A DNA stretch of 64,000 nucleotides from Persebacter sp965221835 (lineage in GTDB: Bacteria > Pseudomonadota > Gammaproteobacteria > Tethybacterales > Persebacteraceae): NCBI GenBank assembly GCA_965221835.1, contig OZ244916.1:186001-250000 (forward strand). The letters are read 5' to 3'. Within the stretch, counting starts at the first letter, position 1; the number at the start of each line of letters is the position of its first letter. Below, piece after piece: positions 59,730 through 64,000 of the stretch. A model generated the notes under the pieces. The model did not search any database. It saw only the letters and a program-made list of their open reading frames with translations, and was not told where the DNA came from. Both the position numbers and the translations under genes were made by a program.

Positions 59730-61682
59730 ATGACGGACGCATCGGTGATTTGGACGCCGTCCGAATCGCGGCGGAAAAATAGCCGAATGGCGGCGTTTGT
59801 CGCACATATTAATGTTGCGCAAAATTTAAATTTGCCGTTGCATTATGCGCCGCTTTGGCAATGGTCGGTTGCAAATCGCGGCGCGTTTTGGAGCGAAGTT
59901 TGGGATTTTTTTTCCGTTGTCGGCGAAAAAGGAAGCAGGCGAATTGACAATCCGAATGCGATGCCGGGCGCGCGATTTTTTGCGGACGGAAAACTTAATT
60001 TTGCCGAAAATCTTTTGCAAAATGCGGACGATAATGCAGCGCTTATTTTTTTAACCGAAAACGGTATGCGCACGGAAATGTCGCGCACGCAGTTGCGGCG
60101 GCGCGTACAAAACTTTGCCGAATGGTTGCGAAAAAACGGCGCGGCGGCGGGCGATTCGGTTTGCGCATATATGCCGAATACGCCGGAAACGGTGATTGCA
60201 TTTTTGGGGGCGGCATCAATCGGTGCGGTATTTTCGTCTTGTTCAATGGATTTCGGTCCCGATGCGGTGACGGAAAGATTTTCGCAAACTTCGCCGAAGT
60301 TTCTCATCGCCGCGGATGGTTATTTTTATAACGGACGCGCGATTTGTCGCCGCGCCGAAGTCGCCGAAGTTGCGGCGCGATTGCCGACTTTGGGGGGGGT
60401 AATTTTTGCGCCGTTTTTGGAACCGGAATCGTCTGCGCCCGCCGGTGCGACATTGTGGAAGGCGGCGGCGGAAACCGAATCGGCATTTTCCGGATTCGTG
60501 CGCGGAGATTTTAATGCGCCGTTGCTGGCGCTTTTTTCGTCCGGCACGACCGGCGCACCGAAGTGTATTGTGCATTCGGCGGGCGGCGTTTTGTTGCAAC
60601 ATTTGAAAGAGTTGGGTTTGCATTCCGATATTGCGGCGGGCGCGCCGGTGTTTTATTTTACGACTTGCGGTTGGATGATGTGGAACTGGTTAATTTCCGC
60701 ATTGGCGTTAAATGCGGCGCCGGTGTTGTATGAAGGCGCGCCGATGTATCCGTCACCGGCGGCATTGTGGGATCTGGCGGCGCGCGAAAAATTTGCGTTG
60801 TTCGGTGCATCCGCGAAATATTTTGATGCGTTGCGGCGTGCGGGAACGGCGCCGAAAAAAATGCATTCGCTGCCGTCGTTAAAAACAATTTGTTCCACGG
60901 GGTCGCCCCTATCGCCGGAAAGTTTTGATTATATTTACAAAAAAATTAAAAGCGATGTGCAAGTTGCATCCATTTCGGGCGGCACCGATATTGTTTCATG
61001 TTTTGCGTTGGGCAATCCGTTGGATGCAGTGCGGTGCGGCGAATTGCAAGGACGCGGGTTGGGAATGGCGGTTGCGGTGTATGATGAAAACGGGCGGGCG
61101 ATGACGGATTCGCCCGGCGAATTGGTTTGCGAAAAACCTTTTCCGGTGATGCCGTTGCGTTTTTATGGCGATGCGGACGGCGACAAATATCGCGCCGCTT
61201 ATTTCGCGCATTTTCCGGCGATATGGCGGCACGGCGATTGGGCGACTTTGCGACCGGGTGGCGGGATGGTGATTCATGGGCGTTCGGATGCGACTTTGAA
61301 TCCGGGCGGCGTGCGAATCGGCACGGCGGAAATTTATCGTCCGGCGGAATCTTTTGCCGAAATCGCTGAGGCGTTGGCGATTTCGCAAGAATGGGATGGC
61401 GATACGCGCGTGATTTTATTTGTGCGTTTGGCGGAAGGTGCGGCGATAAATGACGATTTGCGGGCGCGATTGCGCGAGGCGATTCGGCGGGCGGCGAGTC
61501 CGCGGCATGTGCCGGCAAAAATTGTGCAAGTCGCCGATTTGCCGCGTACCCGTTCGGGAAAAATCAGCGAAATTGCCGTACGCGAAATAGTGCATAATCG
61601 TCCGGTCAAAAATATGAACGCGCTTGCAAATCCGGAATCGCTGGCGTGTTTTAGAAATCTCCCGGCATTGTCCGACTCATAA
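59730..61682 (+). CDS. Acetoacetyl-CoA synthetase
   Basis: 650 residues. An ANL-superfamily adenylate-forming enzyme: the AMP motif LFSSGTTGAPKCIVHS (around 270-285), GGTDIVSCF and the hinge RSDATLNPGGVRIGTAEIYR match acetoacetyl-CoA synthetases better than acetyl-CoA synthetases, as does the N-terminal WTPS. It activates acetoacetate to acetoacetyl-CoA with ATP, allowing use of ketone bodies. Confidence 0.93.
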   Translation: MTDASVIWTPSESRRKNSRMAAFVAHINVAQNLNLPLHYAPLWQWSVANRGAFWSEVWDFFSVVGEKGSRRIDNPNAMPGARFFADGKLNFAENLLQNADDNAALIFLTENGMRTEMSRTQLRRRVQNFAEWLRKNGAAAGDSVCAYMPNTPETVIAFLGAASIGAVFSSCSMDFGPDAVTERFSQTSPKFLIAADGYFYNGRAICRRAEVAEVAARLPTLGGVIFAPFLEPESSAPAGATLWKAAAETESAFSGFVRGDFNAPLLALFSSGTTGAPKCIVHSAGGVLLQHLKELGLHSDIAAGAPVFYFTTCGWMMWNWLISALALNAAPVLYEGAPMYPSPAALWDLAAREKFALFGASAKYFDALRRAGTAPKKMHSLPSLKTICSTGSPLSPESFDYIYKKIKSDVQVASISGGTDIVSCFALGNPLDAVRCGELQGRGLGMAVAVYDENGRAMTDSPGELVCEKPFPVMPLRFYGDADGDKYRAAYFAHFPAIWRHGDWATLRPGGGMVIHGRSDATLNPGGVRIGTAEIYRPAESFAEIAEALAISQEWDGDTRVILFVRLAEGAAINDDLRARLREAIRRAASPRHVPAKIVQVADLPRTRSGKISEIAVREIVHNRPVKNMNALANPESLACFRNLPALSDS

Positions 61683-61705
61683 CTTGCGCCGTTTAATTCC
61701 GCTTT

Positions 61706-62452
61706 TTATCGGGCGGATGATTCTTGCGCGGTTGTCCAAATCATTGCGGCGAATCGTCCGCCGCGTTTGCCGTCCCGCCGGACCGAAAAAAAACGCTGCG
61801 AATCGGAATAGGTGCATAAACCGCTTGCGGTCGCAAAAACTTCCAAATCTTGCAAACGGCGCATCGCCAGACGCGGCAAATCGGCGAGATATTTTCCGCC
61901 GTTTTGGGCGACAAAACATTTGCCGTCTCCGTCGTTGCGGCACAATGCGGCGCGCACTTCTTCGCCGACTTCGTAATGGGCGGCACTGACAGCGGGACCG
62001 ATCCACGCCGTCAATTCGCCCGCGCCATTTTCGCGCAAAGCGGCGGCAGTATTTTCCAAAATGCCCGCCGCCAATCCGCGCCATCCCGCATGTGCCGCCG
62101 CGACTCCCGCACCGTCCGCACTGCAAAACAAAACCGGAATGCAATCGGCGACGGTGATGGCGCACACCGAATCGGCGGCGAAAGTATACACCGCGTCCGC
62201 GACGGTGGAATCGGTTTCCACCGAATCGGCGCAAACAACGCGGGCGGTGTGCGCCTGCCGCAACCATTTCGGTGCCGCCGGTAAATCCGCGCGCAATCGC
62301 ATCCGATTTTCGCCCACTGCGCCGGGGTCGTCGCCGACATGCGCCGACAAATTAAAAGAATGAAACGGCGGGTCGCTTACGCCGCCTTCGCGAACGCTGA
62401 ATCCGGCGCGTACTATCGCGGGCGTTTTCCAATGCGGGCGGTGCAAAATCAT
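61706..62452 (-). CDS. pgeF: YfiH-family purine nucleoside/polyphenol enzyme
   Basis: 248 residues from the ATG at 62452, which overlaps the rluD stop as ATGA; a longer frame lies in rluD. Conserved zinc-ligand segments HTARVV, ADCIPVLF and HAGWRGLA are present. YfiH proteins have been reported to have laccase-like and purine nucleoside phosphorylase/adenosine deaminase activities and to edit peptidoglycan precursors. The rluD-pgeF order is conserved in gammaproteobacteria. Confidence 0.93.
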   Translation of the reverse strand: MILHRPHWKTPAIVRAGFSVREGGVSDPPFHSFNLSAHVGDDPGAVGENRMRLRADLPAAPKWLRQAHTARVVCADSVETDSTVADAVYTFAADSVCAITVADCIPVLFCSADGAGVAAAHAGWRGLAAGILENTAAALRENGAGELTAWIGPAVSAAHYEVGEEVRAALCRNDGDGKCFVAQNGGKYLADLPRLAMRRLQDLEVFATASGLCTYSDSQRFFSVRRDGKRGGRFAAMIWTTAQESSAR

Positions 62453-63375
62453 TCTGCTAAATTTTCGTCCAGCACTTGCATCGCTTGCCGAATGTCTGCC
62501 GGCGGCGGCGAATTCCATGTGCGCGGTGCGCCATCCGCCGGATGCGACAGCGATAACTTTTCGGCATGCAACGCCTGTCGCGTCATTGCAAAAGGCAACA
62601 CGCGCGCGCGGCGATGATAATCGGGGTCGCCGGCGATGGGATAACCGGCATATTCCAAATGCGCGCGAATTTGGTGTGTTCGTCCGGTTTCCAAATGACA
62701 GCGCAACATCGCAAAACCGCGCCAGCGGCGGAGTACCGAAAAACGGGTAATCGCTTCTTTGCCGTCCCGGACGACCGCCATTTTGCCGGAATGTCGCTGC
62801 GCAAGCGGGCGATTAATCAATCCGGTAGCGGGCGGAAATCCGTGGACAATCGCCAGATAATCGCGCTTTGCCTCCCGCGATTTAAATTGTGCGACAAGCG
62901 ACAAGCGCGCGGAATCGGTTTTGGCGACGACCATCAGCCCGGTGGTATCTTTGTCTAACCGATGCACAATTCCTGCGCGCGGCATTGCGGCGGCGGCGGG
63001 ATGGCGAAACAGCAACGCGGATTGTAAAGTGCCGGAATAGTTGCCGCGCCCGGGATGGACGACCATTCCCGCGGCTTTGTTGATGACGATAATTTCGTCG
63101 TCTTCGTATTGAATAGTTAGCGGCAGATTTTCGGCGACAACATCCGTTTTGCAAACGGGCGGCGGCGGCATCCGCAAGGCGATTTCGCATCCGCACGGGG
63201 CGGGGCGGGACGGGCGCAAAAACAATTCGCCATCCGCCCGCACATCGCCGCGTTCTATGGCGGCGCGCCAGACAATGCGCGTGTATGCCGGAAAAAGCGA
63301 AGCCAGAGTTTTGTCCATTCGCGTTTCGCCGTTGCGCGGCAACAGGCAAAAACTGTTATAATAGTCGCCGTCCAT
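62449..63375 (-). CDS. rluD: 23S rRNA pseudouridine synthase RluD
   Basis: 308 residues from the ATG at 63375. An S4 domain (MDKTLASLFPAYTRIV region) precedes the catalytic domain with GIVHRLDKDTTGLMVVAK, where the Asp is the nucleophile, and HQIRAHLEYAGYPIAGD. The start has no ribosome site; a TAAAAT lies 7 nt upstream, as in other leaderless candidates here, and the start codon overlaps that of bamD on the other strand. A later start at 63318 is possible but would clip the S4 domain. Confidence 0.92.
   Translation of the reverse strand: MDGDYYNSFCLLPRNGETRMDKTLASLFPAYTRIVWRAAIERGDVRADGELFLRPSRPAPCGCEIALRMPPPPVCKTDVVAENLPLTIQYEDDEIIVINKAAGMVVHPGRGNYSGTLQSALLFRHPAAAAMPRAGIVHRLDKDTTGLMVVAKTDSARLSLVAQFKSREAKRDYLAIVHGFPPATGLINRPLAQRHSGKMAVVRDGKEAITRFSVLRRWRGFAMLRCHLETGRTHQIRAHLEYAGYPIAGDPDYHRRARVLPFAMTRQALHAEKLSLSHPADGAPRTWNSPPPADIRQAMQVLDENLAE
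63357..63362 (+). promoter_or_regulatory. -10 box of bamD
   Basis: TATAAT 11 nt before the bamD ATG, lying inside the rluD coding region if the latter starts at 63375. Confidence 0.5.
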
Positions 63376-64000
63376 GAAAGTCATTTTATTATTAATCGCC
63401 GCAATTGTGGTTTCGGGTTGCGCAACCACTCCCGAAGAGCCGCCGACCGACAAAGAGTTGTACGACGAGGCGAAAGAATTGCAAGCGCGCGCCGATTACG
63501 AAGGCGCGCGCGCGAAGTTTGACGAAATTGTCGCTACTTATCCGGCGTCCGCATACGCCCGGCAAGGAATTATTGACCTCGCCTATCTATATTATCGGCG
63601 CGGCGATTATGCAAATGCGCGCGACACGGTAGACCGTTTTGTCGGCGCCTATCCCGACCATGACGGCGTTGATTATGCGTTGTATATCAAAGGGCTGGCG
63701 TATTTTCAAGAGGAAAAAAATGTTGTCGACCGGTTCGGATTTCAAGACCCGACCGAACGCAATCCCGAATCTATGCGACAGGCGTTCGCCGTTTTTAAGC
63801 AGATTGTAGACCAATATCCGCACGGCAAATATGCCGAAAATGCCGCGCAACGGATGCGTTATTTGGTGACCGCTTTGTCGTATGGCGAAGTGCATATTGC
63901 GAATTATTATTTGCGCCGCAAAGCACCGCTGGCGGCAATTGGTCGTGCGCAACGGGTGCTGGAAAACTATCCCGACAGCACCGCTTCCGAAGGTGCGTTG
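63374..64000 (+). CDS. bamD: Outer membrane assembly lipoprotein BamD, 5' part
   Basis: 209 codons are visible before the window ends. A lipoprotein signal (AIVVSGC, Cys at about 16) is followed by TPR-like repeats (LYDEAKELQARADYEGARAKF split), PASAYARQGIIDLAYLYYRRGDY and the typical FQDPTERNPESMRQAF segment. BamD is an essential part of the beta-barrel assembly machine. Divergent from rluD, as in E. coli. Confidence 0.94.
   Translation, partial: MKVILLLIAAIVVSGCATTPEEPPTDKELYDEAKELQARADYEGARAKFDEIVATYPASAYARQGIIDLAYLYYRRGDYANARDTVDRFVGAYPDHDGVDYALYIKGLAYFQEEKNVVDRFGFQDPTERNPESMRQAFAVFKQIVDQYPHGKYAENAAQRMRYLVTALSYGEVHIANYYLRRKAPLAAIGRAQRVLENYPDSTASEGAL

Overview
The window looks like a chromosomal segment of a gammaproteobacterium with moderately high GC and closely packed, often overlapping genes. 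The evidence is gene order: infC-rpmI-rplT-pheS-pheT-ihfA-merR-tRNA-Pro, surE-pcm-nlpD, hisS-yfgM, yebC-ruvC-ruvA, gmk-rpoZ-spoT, tig-clpP-clpX, and bamD divergent from rluD-pgeF are all arrangements typical of that class. A 2.7-kDa-residue-scale inverse autotransporter, secreted ankyrin proteins, a homopolymer-controlled surface protein gene and Neisseria-like intergenic repeats suggest a host-associated lifestyle; that last point is inference.

Layout. 1-507: end of a Ppx/GppA gene. 551-850: 65-bp tandem repeats. 852-8435: one long minus-strand run from infC down to nlpD, including tRNA-Pro(GGG); infC appears to start at AUA. 8504-13002: an EamA transporter, then an accessory cluster of small proteins (two paralogous zinc-ribbon proteins, a lipoprotein, ankyrin proteins) separated by near-identical hairpin terminators that run straight into a -10 box. 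12999-15469: small membrane protein, sdaA, lipoprotein. 15593-21813: an island with two nuclease + serine protease pairs; a 364-bp copy of the 3' end of the neighbouring ETF-quinone oxidoreductase gene lies between them. 21848-25971: ETF-QO, a small unknown gene, etfA, etfB. 26279-29818: fused hydantoinase/5-oxoprolinase. 29840-30890: an array of 123-bp repeats carrying dRS3-like 20-mers. 30823-32368: a putative surface protein gene switched by a 14-bp poly-G tract. 32448-36722: yfgM, hisS, an orphan RnfC-like ferredoxin, yebC, ruvC (non-canonical start), ruvA. 36884-45040: a 2718-residue intimin/invasin-type inverse autotransporter. 45083-52535: spoT, rpoZ with a repetitive acidic tail, gmk, a CysB-type LysR regulator, tig, clpP, clpX. 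52596-54249: an array of ~21-bp degenerate repeats followed by an EcoRI-type adenine methyltransferase fused to a GIY-YIG-like domain. 54384-58748: a paralogue of the poly-G-controlled protein and a second accessory island (lipoproteins, ankyrin protein, protease remnant), bounded by a duplicated promoter and 5' end of the formylglutathione hydrolase gene. 58875-64000: S-formylglutathione hydrolase, acetoacetyl-CoA synthetase, pgeF, rluD and the start of bamD.

How the parts work together. ETF, ETF-QO and acetoacetyl-CoA synthetase point to oxidation of acyl-CoA or amines and use of ketone bodies; SdaA and 5-oxoprolinase point to amino acid use. The accessory regions carry candidate defence genes (DUF262/DUF1524 nuclease, PD-(D/E)XK nuclease, two unrelated serine proteases, methyltransferase-GIY-YIG fusion) and candidate surface or host-interaction genes. 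Two accessory islands of about 3.1-3.2 kb are each flanked by a partial copy of the adjacent core gene, without any recognisable transposase or integrase, which is the most unusual structural theme here.
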